A DNA stretch of 64,000 bases from Streptomyces sp. HUAS 15-9. GTDB taxonomy: Bacteria > Actinomycetota > Actinomycetes > Streptomycetales > Streptomycetaceae. This document shows, in pieces, positions 56,938-64,000 of the stretch (its first letter is position 1; each line of letters opens with the position of its first letter). Both the position numbers and the translations under genes were made by a program. A model generated the notes under the pieces. That model did not search any database. It was not told the origin of the DNA and saw only the letters and a list, made by a program, of their open reading frames with translations. The DNA lies in assembly GCF_025642155.1 (NCBI RefSeq), contig NZ_CP106798.1:248001-312000 (forward strand), given 5' to 3'.

Positions 56938-58116
56938 TCAGCGCGCACCGGTCACGGGTGGGCCCGTGCGGTCGGCCACGCCCGTGGCCCGGCGTCGGGC
57001 TCTGACCACGGTGGCCGCGGTCAGGGCCAGGAACAGCAGCACGGCCACCTCGTTCATCACACCACCGACCTGCCAGGCCACCGTGCCGCCCATCGCGTCA
57101 CCGCCGACCAGCCGCAGTACGAGCGAGGCGTGCAGCAGACCGAGCGGCAGGTAGACGACCGGGTGGTACGGCAGCCGTACCCGCAGCACCGCGGGCACGA
57201 TGACCTGGGCGTGCGCGAAGACCATGGAGAAGACGAAGCCCAGGAACACGGCGTGCAGCATGGCGTCGTAGGAGGCCCCGGCGGCCCGTTGGCCGAACAC
57301 CGACCACAGCACGCCCGCGACCGCCAGCCACACGTACCCGGCGGCGAGCGCGACGGCCATGTACCGGGTGACCCCGCCCATCCGGATCGTCCGGCGCACG
57401 ATGTCGTACCTGGCCAGCCAGCCGGCCAGAGCGAGCAACCCCAGGCCGGCCACCCGTACCCCGATCGCCGCAGTGGCCACCGAGCCGCCCAGCCCGGCCA
57501 GCAGTACCGCGGCCGCGCAGGCGAACAGCGCCCGGCCGCGTGCGGTGAGCACGACCAGACGGGACAGCTCCAGGCGTTCACCGGCGATGGTCAGGACCAG
57601 GAACCCGGCCAGCCATGGCACCAGCACGCCGATGTCCCGGCCGGCGAGCCACAGCATCCCGGCCGCGCACCAACAGGCGGCCCCCGCGCCCTGGACGGCG
57701 TTGTGCATGGAGGGCTGGATGCGGTGCAGTTCCGCGAACACCGCCAGCAGCCCGAACCCGGCGACGGTGATCAGCATCTGACCGGTGCCGGCCGGCAGCC
57801 CGGCGATCAGCCACAGCGAGCCGATTCCGCTGGCCGCCGGCGCCAGCCACGCCCATCCTTGACTCAGCGCGACGGCACGCTCGACGGCGATGAGCGTCCC
57901 GAGGAACCCCAACGGCATCAACACGCCGTGCAACGCGGCCAGATCGGTGTGTCCGCCCGGTACCCGCAGCCCCAGGCGCAGCAGCCCCGCCCACAGCCCG
58001 GCCAGCAACGCCACCGCTCCGAGGGCCATGACGGGCGCCGCCCAGGGGGACCGCCCCGTGCGGCGGGCCGGCCCGGACACCGCGGCCGCCGCGGCCACCC
58101 GGGTCACTGGGACCAT
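56938..58116 (-). CDS. Polytopic membrane protein, NnrS-like
   Basis: 392 residues with about 12 membrane helices and almost no loops. LAALHGVLMPLGFLGTLIAV and MLHAVFLGFVFSMVFAHAQV carry the histidine-in-helix patterns seen in NnrS and other haem-binding membrane proteins. NnrS protects against NO and nitrosative stress. The N-terminus overlaps the DUF59 gene by 13 bases (translational coupling). Weak resemblance to the membrane half of the NirK fusion is noted by eye. Family assignment is moderate. Confidence 0.72.
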   Translation of the reverse strand: MVPVTRVAAAAAVSGPARRTGRSPWAAPVMALGAVALLAGLWAGLLRLGLRVPGGHTDLAALHGVLMPLGFLGTLIAVERAVALSQGWAWLAPAASGIGSLWLIAGLPAGTGQMLITVAGFGLLAVFAELHRIQPSMHNAVQGAGAACWCAAGMLWLAGRDIGVLVPWLAGFLVLTIAGERLELSRLVVLTARGRALFACAAAVLLAGLGGSVATAAIGVRVAGLGLLALAGWLARYDIVRRTIRMGGVTRYMAVALAAGYVWLAVAGVLWSVFGQRAAGASYDAMLHAVFLGFVFSMVFAHAQVIVPAVLRVRLPYHPVVYLPLGLLHASLVLRLVGGDAMGGTVAWQVGGVMNEVAVLLFLALTAATVVRARRRATGVADRTGPPVTGAR

Positions 58117-58454
58117 CCGAGCATCCCCTTGGCCTCATCGGTCATCATCTCCGGCTCCCACGGGGGTTCCCACACCAGATCCACCACTATCTCCGGCGCG
58201 CCGGGCAGTTGGGCGAGGCAGCGGTTGACCTCGTCGTCCAGATACGCGTGCAGCGGGCAGCCGGGTGTGGTCAGCGTCATCCGCACCACGACCGCGTCGG
58301 CGCCGATCTCGACGCCGTAGACCAATCCGAGGTTGACGATGTCCACGCCCAGCTCGGGGTCGATCACGTCACTCAGCAACTCGAGCACCAGATCGTCGGT
58401 CACCGGCCCGGCGGCCATGGCGGCCAGATCGAGCGGCTTGTCCTGGCGTGTCAT
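58104..58454 (-). CDS. DUF59 (MIP18/SufT-like) Fe-S assembly protein
   Basis: 116 residues from ATG 58454, with GGGAGA upstream (ATG 58484, with GGAGGT, is an in-frame alternative). The DUF59 core reads LELLSDVIDPELGVDIVNLG, LVYGVEI, and RMTLTTPGCPLHAYL with its conserved Cys. The family matures Fe-S clusters. Coupled to the NnrS-like gene, it may repair clusters damaged by NO. Confidence 0.92.
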   Translation of the reverse strand: MTRQDKPLDLAAMAAGPVTDDLVLELLSDVIDPELGVDIVNLGLVYGVEIGADAVVVRMTLTTPGCPLHAYLDDEVNRCLAQLPGAPEIVVDLVWEPPWEPEMMTDEAKGMLGWSQ

Positions 58455-58513
58455 CAACGTCTCCCTTCGCGGGTGGTCATCCATCACCACCTCCGACCCA
58501 TATTTAAACGAGT

Positions 58514-58530
58514 GGTATTGTAAAAACAAG
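58514..58530 (+). promoter_or_regulatory. AT-rich promoter element of the DUF2249 gene, shared with nirK
   Basis: GGTATTGTAAAAACAAG. Its first 13 bases are identical to the minus-strand element at 56239-56255. It lies 34 bases upstream of ATG 58564 in an AT-rich island (58500-58535) between divergent genes. Confidence 0.65.
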
Positions 58531-58563
58531 TTGGAGCTGTGTCAGCCGAGGGAGGAGCCGACG

Positions 58564-59100
58564 ATGACTGGACCGAACATTCCCGTCCAGCGCAACGCGG
58601 ACATCGAGACGGTCGCCGAACCGCCCGCGCACCGGAGCAGGGGCACGGACACGGAGATGGCGGCAGTCGTCGATCTGCTGGTGCGCGCCCTGCGCGCTCT
58701 CGGCGGCGCCGGACAGGTGGAACTGGCCAGCCGGATCGCCGGCCGAGCCTGGTCGGCACTGCGCGCCGACCACCCGCGTGCGGCCGAACGGATGAACGGC
58801 CTGCTCCACTACCTCGCCCGCCTGCCGGCCGGCGAAAACTCGTCAAGCAAGGAGAACACCATGACCGCGGCCAACACCGAACTGGACGTCCGCCAGGAGA
58901 TCCCCGCACGCAGGCACGAACTCATCTTCGCCACCTACGGCGCGCTCGACGCCGGCGAGCACTTCATCCTCGTCAACGACCATGACCCGAAGCCGCTGTA
59001 CTACCAGCTCGCCGCCGAGCACGCCGACCAGTTCACCTGGGAGTACCTGGAGCAGGGTCCGGAGGTGTGGAAGGTCCGCATCGGAAGCGTCGCCGCCTGA
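58564..59100 (+). CDS. Two-part protein with C-terminal DUF2249 domain
   Basis: 178 residues from ATG 58564, with GGGAGGAG upstream. Residues ~25-90 form a helical segment of unknown family (MAAVVDLLVRALRALGGAGQ). Residues ~110-178 are DUF2249: ARRHELIFATYGALDAGEHF, ILVNDHDPKPLYYQL, VWKVRIGSV. An AAGGAG site followed by ATG at 58861, in frame, could also give a 79-residue DUF2249 protein alone. DUF2249 proteins accompany hemerythrin and denitrification genes. No enzymatic role is known. Confidence 0.85.
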   Translation: MTGPNIPVQRNADIETVAEPPAHRSRGTDTEMAAVVDLLVRALRALGGAGQVELASRIAGRAWSALRADHPRAAERMNGLLHYLARLPAGENSSSKENTMTAANTELDVRQEIPARRHELIFATYGALDAGEHFILVNDHDPKPLYYQLAAEHADQFTWEYLEQGPEVWKVRIGSVAA

Positions 59101-59214
59101 CCTGCTCTCGACGCCGCCCGGGGCGATGCCCACGTCGGTCAGTACCGCCGACAAGTGGGCGCACCGCCCTCGGCGGCGTCGATCCGCTGGGAGGGAGCCG
59201 GCCGCACCTCTGGA

Positions 59215-59634
59215 TCAAGCGGGGTCGGTCCCCTCGGCGGGATGCGGCCAGTGCGCGAGGCTGCCGGGCAAGGGAACCGACTGCGTCGCCTCCTGCGACG
59301 AGGGGCAGATCTCGTAGCTCTCGCGCATGCCGCTGAGGTCGAAGATCCGCAGCATCCGGCCGGAGACGGACGCGATACGCAGCGAGCCTTCGCGTTCACG
59401 GATGCGTTTCGTGATCGCCACGATCACGCCCAGCCCCATCGAGTCCATGAAGGTGACGAAGCCCAGGTCCAGGACGAAGTGGCGGTGTCCCTCATCGACA
59501 AGATTGATCACCGCTTCGCGGAGCATGGGGGCGGTGTGGGCGTCCACCTCACCGTCGATCTCGACAACGGTCCACCCATTGACCACGTCATAGCTCACCA
59601 TCATGCTCTCGTGCCGGATGATGTTCGTTCGCAT
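59215..59634 (-). CDS. STAS-domain anti-sigma factor antagonist
   Basis: 139 residues from ATG 59634. It is a classical SpoIIAA-type STAS fold: WTVVEIDGEVDAHTAPMLRE, HFVLDLGFVTFMDSMGLGVI, with the phosphorylatable Ser in DSMGLG, and a 25-residue tail. Such proteins free sigma factors by binding their anti-sigma kinase. No kinase or sigma gene is adjacent, so the partner is elsewhere. Confidence 0.93.
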   Translation of the reverse strand: MRTNIIRHESMMVSYDVVNGWTVVEIDGEVDAHTAPMLREAVINLVDEGHRHFVLDLGFVTFMDSMGLGVIVAITKRIREREGSLRIASVSGRMLRIFDLSGMRESYEICPSSQEATQSVPLPGSLAHWPHPAEGTDPA

Positions 59635-59671
59635 GGCCGTCTCTCTTCATGTCCGGACCCCTGCTGCCCGT

Positions 59672-60907
59672 TCAGGCGGCGATCAGCTGGTCGAGTGGCA
59701 CGTCGGGGTCGGCGAGCGCAGCGCGCTCGACCGTGCTGCCGGAGCGGACCAATTGCTGGATGGCGTCGTTGACATCCCAGATGTTGACGTTCATCCCGGC
59801 CAGCACCCGCCCGTGGGCGAGCCAGAAGGCGATGAACTCCCGGCTTTCCAGGTCACCGCGGATGACCACGTCGTCGTAGCTGCCGGGTTCGGCATGACCC
59901 GCGTACTCCATGCCGAGGTCGTACTGGTCGGTGAAGAAGTACGGCACCCGGTCGTAGGAGGCGTGCTCGCCCAGCATCGAGCGTGCGGCCACCTCGGGCT
60001 GGTGGAGGGCATTGGCCCAGTGCTCCACGCGGATGTGCTTGCCCAGCAGCGGATGGAACGCGCTGGCCACGTCGCCGGCCGCGTAGATGTCCGGGTGGGA
60101 GGTGCGCAGGGCCGCGTCCACGACGACGCCGATGTCCACCTGGAGCCCGGCGTCGGCGGCCAGGGCGGTGTTTGCGGCGGCACCGATGCCGACCACCACA
60201 GCGTCGGCCTCGACGACCGAGCCGTCCGCAAGCCTCACACCGGCCGTCTTCCCGCCCCCTCCGTCGAGGATCTCGCTGACGTGTGCCGACACCCGCACAT
60301 CCACACCGTGCTCACGGTGCAGGTCGGCGAAGACCTGCGCGACCTGTGGGCCCAGCACCCGGCCCAGCGGCAGCTCACCCCTTTCCAGGACGGTCGACTC
60401 GACACCTGCCTCCCGGGCCGCGGCGGCCACTTCCAGGCCGATCCAGCCCCCGCCCACGAACGCGACGCGGGAAGCGTGCTGAAAGATGTCCTTGATACGT
60501 TCACTGTCCTGCACGCTGCGCAGGTAGAGCACGCCGTCCAGGTCGGCGCCGGGGACCGGAAGGGGGCGCGGGCTCGCACCGGTGGCCAGCAGCAGCCCGT
60601 CGTAGCCGACCGTCTCCCCGGTGGAGACGGTGACCGTCTTGCCGCTGGGGTCGAGGGCAGTGGCCGTGATGCCCAGCCGCAGGTCGATCGCGTTGTCGGT
60701 GTACCACTGCGAGGGGTGCACGAAGATCGTCTCGCGGTCCTGCTTGCCCATCAGGTAGCCCTTGGACAGAGGCGGCCGCTCGTACGGCACCTCCTGTTCC
60801 TGTCCCAGGAGCACGATGCGGCCGTCGAAGCCGCCCTTGCGCAGTGCCTCGGCGGCCTTGGCTCCGGCAAGGCTCGCCCCGACGATGAGAAACGTGGATG
60901 GTGCCAT
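59672..60907 (-). CDS. NAD(P)H:ferredoxin reductase-type FAD oxidoreductase
   Basis: 411 residues from ATG 60907. FAD motif FLIVGASLAGAKAAEALR at 6-23, VPYERPPLSKGYL, NAD motif VAFVGGGWIGLEVAAAAREA near 150, and the second FAD motif HPDIYAAGDVASAF near 275. The ~70-residue C-terminal domain matches rubredoxin/ferredoxin reductases of oxygenase systems (BphA4-like). It could supply electrons to an unlinked ferredoxin. The transaldolase gene ends nine bases upstream, suggesting one operon. Confidence 0.92.
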   Translation of the reverse strand: MAPSTFLIVGASLAGAKAAEALRKGGFDGRIVLLGQEQEVPYERPPLSKGYLMGKQDRETIFVHPSQWYTDNAIDLRLGITATALDPSGKTVTVSTGETVGYDGLLLATGASPRPLPVPGADLDGVLYLRSVQDSERIKDIFQHASRVAFVGGGWIGLEVAAAAREAGVESTVLERGELPLGRVLGPQVAQVFADLHREHGVDVRVSAHVSEILDGGGGKTAGVRLADGSVVEADAVVVGIGAAANTALAADAGLQVDIGVVVDAALRTSHPDIYAAGDVASAFHPLLGKHIRVEHWANALHQPEVAARSMLGEHASYDRVPYFFTDQYDLGMEYAGHAEPGSYDDVVIRGDLESREFIAFWLAHGRVLAGMNVNIWDVNDAIQQLVRSGSTVERAALADPDVPLDQLIAA

Positions 60908-60916
60908 CGTGCCTGC

Positions 60917-62041
60917 CTACCTCTCCGTGCGACCGCTGACCGGCTCGTTCAGGGCGGCCGTGAGTTTCCCGGCCAGCTCGTCCCAGCTCTTGTCGAACTT
61001 CGCCACTCCCTCTTCCTCCAGCAGCTGCACGACGTCGGCGTAGTCGACTCCGACACCGGCGAGCTCCTCGAGCACGGTGTGCGCCTCGCCGTAGGTGTCG
61101 CGGATGCCGCGTGCCGGGACGATGCCGTGGTCGGCGACGGCGTTCAGCGTCGCCTCCGGCATGGTGTTGACCACGTCCGGGGCGATCAGGTCCGTCACGT
61201 ACCGGGTGTCGTCGTAGGCCGGGTCCTTCACGCTCGTGGACGCCCACAGCAGTCGCTGCCTCCGGGCACCTGCCTCCTGCAGTCGCAGCCACCGCTCGGA
61301 GGTGAAGAACCGCTCGTAGTGTTCGTAGGCGATCCTGGCGTTGGCGATCGCGGCCCGGCCGCGCAGCGCGACGGCCTTCTCACCGCTCACCTGGTCCAGC
61401 CTGTGGTCGATCTCGGTGTCCACCCGGGAGACGAAGAAGGAGGCCACGGACGCGATGTCGGCCAGGTCGTGTCCGGATTCCCGGGCGCCCTCCATCCCGG
61501 TCAGGAACGCCTCCACCACCTGGTCGTAACGGTCGAGTGAGAACAGCAGGGTGACGTTGATGCTGATGCCCTCGGCCAGGCACGCGCTGATCGCCTTCAG
61601 GCCCTGCCGGGCGGCGGGGATCTTCACGAACAGGTTCGGCCGGTCCACCAGCCACCACAGCGCCCGGGCTTCGGCGACCGTGCGCGCCGTGTCGTGCGCC
61701 AGCCGCGGGTCCACCTCGATCGACACCCGCCCGTCCGTACCACCGGATGCCTCGTGTACGGGCCGCAGCACGTCGCACGCCCAGCGGACGTCGAAGGTGG
61801 TGAGCGCCCGCAGCGCCTCCTCCACCCCGACACGGCGCAGTGCGAGGTCGGCGATCTGGTCGTCGTAACAGTCGCTGCCCTCGATGGCGTGCGCGAAGAT
61901 CGTCGGGTTGGTCGTCACCCCGGCGACATGCCGGTCGCGCACGAGCCGGGAGAGGCTGCCGTCCACCAGCCGTCGGCGGCTCAGATCGTCCAGCCAGATC
62001 GACACCCCGGCCTCGCGGAGCCGGGCAAGAGCATCGCTCAT
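60917..62041 (-). CDS. tal: Transaldolase (actinobacterial long type)
   Basis: 374 residues from ATG 62041, with GGGAGGAC upstream. Transaldolase features: [44 protein letters not shown], and the Schiff-base Lys in [18 protein letters not shown]. The [14 protein letters not shown] motif closes the barrel. It moves a dihydroxyacetone unit in the pentose phosphate pathway. A second tal is usual in Streptomyces. Its neighbours suggest a stress- or hypoxia-linked copy, possibly supporting NADPH balance. Confidence 0.94.
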   Translation of the reverse strand: MSDALARLREAGVSIWLDDLSRRRLVDGSLSRLVRDRHVAGVTTNPTIFAHAIEGSDCYDDQIADLALRRVGVEEALRALTTFDVRWACDVLRPVHEASGGTDGRVSIEVDPRLAHDTARTVAEARALWWLVDRPNLFVKIPAARQGLKAISACLAEGISINVTLLFSLDRYDQVVEAFLTGMEGARESGHDLADIASVASFFVSRVDTEIDHRLDQVSGEKAVALRGRAAIANARIAYEHYERFFTSERWLRLQEAGARRQRLLWASTSVKDPAYDDTRYVTDLIAPDVVNTMPEATLNAVADHGIVPARGIRDTYGEAHTVLEELAGVGVDYADVVQLLEEEGVAKFDKSWDELAGKLTAALNEPVSGRTER

Positions 62042-62096
62042 GATGTCCTCCCAGGGAGCAGGACCCTGAGCAGGGGGTTCCGGTATATTTCCATGG

Positions 62097-63879
62097 TCAT
62101 CGACCAAGCGGCCCACCGCATGCCGGGGGGCACGCCGGCGCTCCGGCCCGGTCCCTCGTCCACCAGTGCGGGTGGCCAGCAACGGCGCGGGGCAAACCGC
62201 GAGCGGACCGAGTTCGAAGAGAGCGGGTGTCACCGAACTCGGCAGCCTTCCGGGCGAGTGCTTCGGCACCGTCCCCGTCGCCGACCGCTTCCCGTATGCG
62301 GGCAGGTCGCGAAGCGCCCGGGTGTCACCGAAGTCAGCAGCCTGCCGATAGGCGGCATCGGCTGCGACGCTGTGCCCTGCGGCATGCCGTCTCCTGGCCA
62401 GGTGGAGGAGGGGGCGGGTATCGCCGCCGTCGGCAGCCTGCCGGGCGAACGCATCGGCAGCTTCCGGCTCTCCCGTCTCCTCGCGCTGAAGGGTCAGGTG
62501 AAGAAGGGCCTGTGAGCTGCCGGCCTCGGCTGCCTGCCGGTATGCCGCTTCCGCGCCGTCGGTGTCGCCGACTGTCTCCCGCCTCCTGGCCAGGGCGAGC
62601 AGGGCCTGTGCGTCACCGGTGTTGGCGGCTTTGGGCCACAGATGGTGGGCCCATTGCATGCGGTAGCGCGAGTCAGCGGCAGCGGCCAGGTTGGCCAGGT
62701 CGTCGGAGCGGACGAGGTGGGTATGAGCCACTGCCAGAACGAAGCAGGTGGGCACAGCAGGCGACGGGTTTCACGTCCGTGTTGTTCGAGGTAGTCCGCC
62801 AGCCGGTACAGGGTTCCCGCGACCCGCCAGAATTCCGAGCTGGGGGCGCAGCTGCCGGGCGGTCGGCATGGAGGCCGGGGGTTGGCGCGGCGTAGAGCTG
62901 CTTGCTTGCCGTGGACAGGGCGGGCGAGTTCGGCGTACGCCTGCTCAGCCCAGTCCTCGGCGAGCAGGTCGTAGTCGCGGTCGCTCAGGTAGTCGGTGGC
63001 GGCATCCGTGAGGAAGGCCTGGGGCAGGGCAAGTCCGACACCGAGGCGCCTAGCGTCCATCGCCGCTTCGAGCATGCCACGGGCGGGCGGAGTCGCGGTT
63101 TGATAGCGGGTCAGAAGTTCAGGCGCTCCGGCCAGATCCTGGGCGAGGCGCCCGTGATCGCGGGCGCGAGTGAGTGCGTCGGCCAAGAGCTGGTCGCCGC
63201 CTTCCGCCAGAGCGGCTGCGGTTTCAAGGGCCTGGGCACTGAAGGTGTCAGGAACGGTGACGGTACGGCCTGCCAGGAGTTCCCTCGTCCGGCTGTGCGG
63301 GGCGGGTTCGCCGGGGTTGGGCACTTCGACGTACTGGTGGGCGTACTCGGGCCACAACGTGCCCAGCACCAGCACCGGTCCGCGTTCCGGGCGAGTGAGC
63401 AGGTCGTGGAGCTGAGCTGCGACATGCTCCCCTGTCCGGGGATCCCCCAGGTAGTGCTGCGCTTCGTTCAACCACACCACGGTCTTGGCACCCACGCGGT
63501 GCAGACCCTCGAGCGCGGCTTGGGCTCGCGTGGGATCGAAGGGGTGCCACAGCTGCCAACCGTGATCGGCGAGAGGTTGCACGGCCTCCCAACAAGCCCT
63601 CGTCTTACCGGTCGACGATGCGCCGACCAGGATCACCGCCCGACTCCGTCCCTCGGCGGCGTCGTACACGGCTTCGGCCAGGAGGCGGTCATGCTCGCGG
63701 GGCACATAGCCGGGGAGCCGTCGGCGAACCGCAACGTGCGCTCCATCAGCGCCGGTTGCCGTAGCGGCGCCCGCGGGATGAACTTCCAGATCGTGCGGAT
63801 CCCACTGCCCGATGGGCCGTCCCAGTCGTACGCCGCCATCGGCACCGGAGTGTGGCGATCGCTCCCCCATGGCGTCCAT
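62097..63879 (-). pseudogene. P-loop ATPase with TPR/Sel1-like repeats, two frameshifts
   Basis: From ATG 63879 the N-terminal half holds a Walker A (ILVGASSTGKTRACWEAV) near 80 and a Walker-B-like TVVWLNEAQHYLG near 135. At about 62734 the frame is lost after CPPASFW; the expected text continues as [20 protein letters not shown] in another frame and could be restored by one extra G in TGG-CA. The repeat region ([17 protein letters not shown] and similar) then shifts again near 62297 into [20 protein letters not shown], ending at TGA 62097. An intact relative would be about 590 residues. Confidence 0.85.
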
Positions 63880-63939
63880 ATTGGCCCATGCTGGGGACGC
63901 TGCACAGGGACAACAGAACGTCCGGTGACGGGGGGCAAC

Positions 63940-64000
63940 GTGGACAGCGAAACCACGACGGCACTGATCTCTGCGGGCGCGGCAGTCGGCGGCGGTCTGG
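63940..64000 (+). CDS. Start of an unidentified gene running off the right edge
   Basis: GTG 63940 preceded by a GGGGGG stretch opens MDSETTTALISAGAAVGGGL (with GTG read as Met), a small N-terminal segment typical of membrane or scaffold proteins. It is divergent from the broken ATPase gene. Only 20 codons are visible, so no function is offered. Confidence 0.5.
   Translation, partial: MDSETTTALISAGAAVGGGL

Overview
The window is very GC-rich with strong third-position G/C bias. Its gene families (modular type I PKS, Sfp-type phosphopantetheinyl transferase, DUF2855, DUF3040, SPW-repeat, DUF6153, narGHJI, EfeUO, fused Cu nitrite reductase) point to a Streptomyces-like actinomycete. The mix of a biosynthetic cluster edge, stress and redox genes and many decayed genes is typical of an accessory region or chromosome arm. 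No rRNA, tRNA, CRISPR array or insertion sequence was recognised. The genus is inferred from gene content only.

Layout. (1) 1-10124, minus: the 5' part of a large modular PKS gene. It has a KSQ loading module (KSQ-AT-ACP), a first extension module (KS-AT-KR-ACP) and the start of a second (KS-AT), which runs off the left edge. The divergent upstream region carries three matches to the PAS-LuxR (PimM-type) operator and separates it from an Sfp-type PPTase. (2) 11.2-17.6 kb: miscellaneous genes: a secreted Arg/Asp-rich repeat protein, HNH and DUF11 remnants, a TetR/DUF2855 divergent pair with a clear palindromic operator, a multiply frameshifted pentapeptide-repeat pseudogene and a flavodoxin-like oxidoreductase. 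(3) 17.8-23.9 kb: an acetolactate-synthase-like ThDP enzyme, a GNAT, and a small apparent MarR regulon in which a zinc-ribbon protein, an SPW-repeat membrane protein and marR itself share one operator; a truncated ClC channel lies among them. (4) 24.0-29.7 kb: a BlaI/M56 pair divergent from a DedA, GT4, UppP and membrane-glycosyltransferase operon, probably for undecaprenyl-phosphate recycling and envelope glycan work. (5) 29.8-39.8 kb: a two-component system followed by a copper-handling island: beta-propeller with His-rich tail, DUF2933 and SHOCT small membrane proteins, a cupredoxin-CopA-YHS fusion ATPase, CsoR, DUF6153, a multicopper oxidase and two coupled small membrane genes. A CsoR-type palindrome sits inside a good promoter. 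(6) 39.9-41.7 kb: iron boxes, EfeU and a two-cupredoxin EfeO-like lipoprotein lacking the usual M75 domain. (7) 42.6-62.0 kb: an anaerobic/redox and nitrogen-oxide island: narGHJI, a decayed GAPDH gene, AhpD-like and DUF488 proteins, family-5-like uracil-DNA glycosylase, a triple-fusion membrane-cupredoxin-NirK, hemerythrin, an NnrS-like membrane protein, a DUF59 Fe-S protein, a DUF2249 protein, a STAS protein, a ferredoxin reductase and a transaldolase. (8) 62.1-63.9 kb: a twice-frameshifted P-loop/TPR gene, then the start of an unidentified plus-strand gene.

How the genes fit together: the nitrogen-oxide island could reduce nitrate to nitrite (Nar) and nitrite to NO (NirK fusion). Hemerythrin, the DUF59 Fe-S protein and the NnrS-like protein would be the obvious NO or oxygen-stress partners. 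A 13-base AT-rich element is shared by the nirK promoter and the DUF2249 promoter, suggesting co-regulation. Copper supply from region 5 may matter because NirK and the multicopper oxidase are copper enzymes. At least seven broken genes or gene remnants are scattered among intact operons; either the region is decaying or the assembly contains single-base indels.
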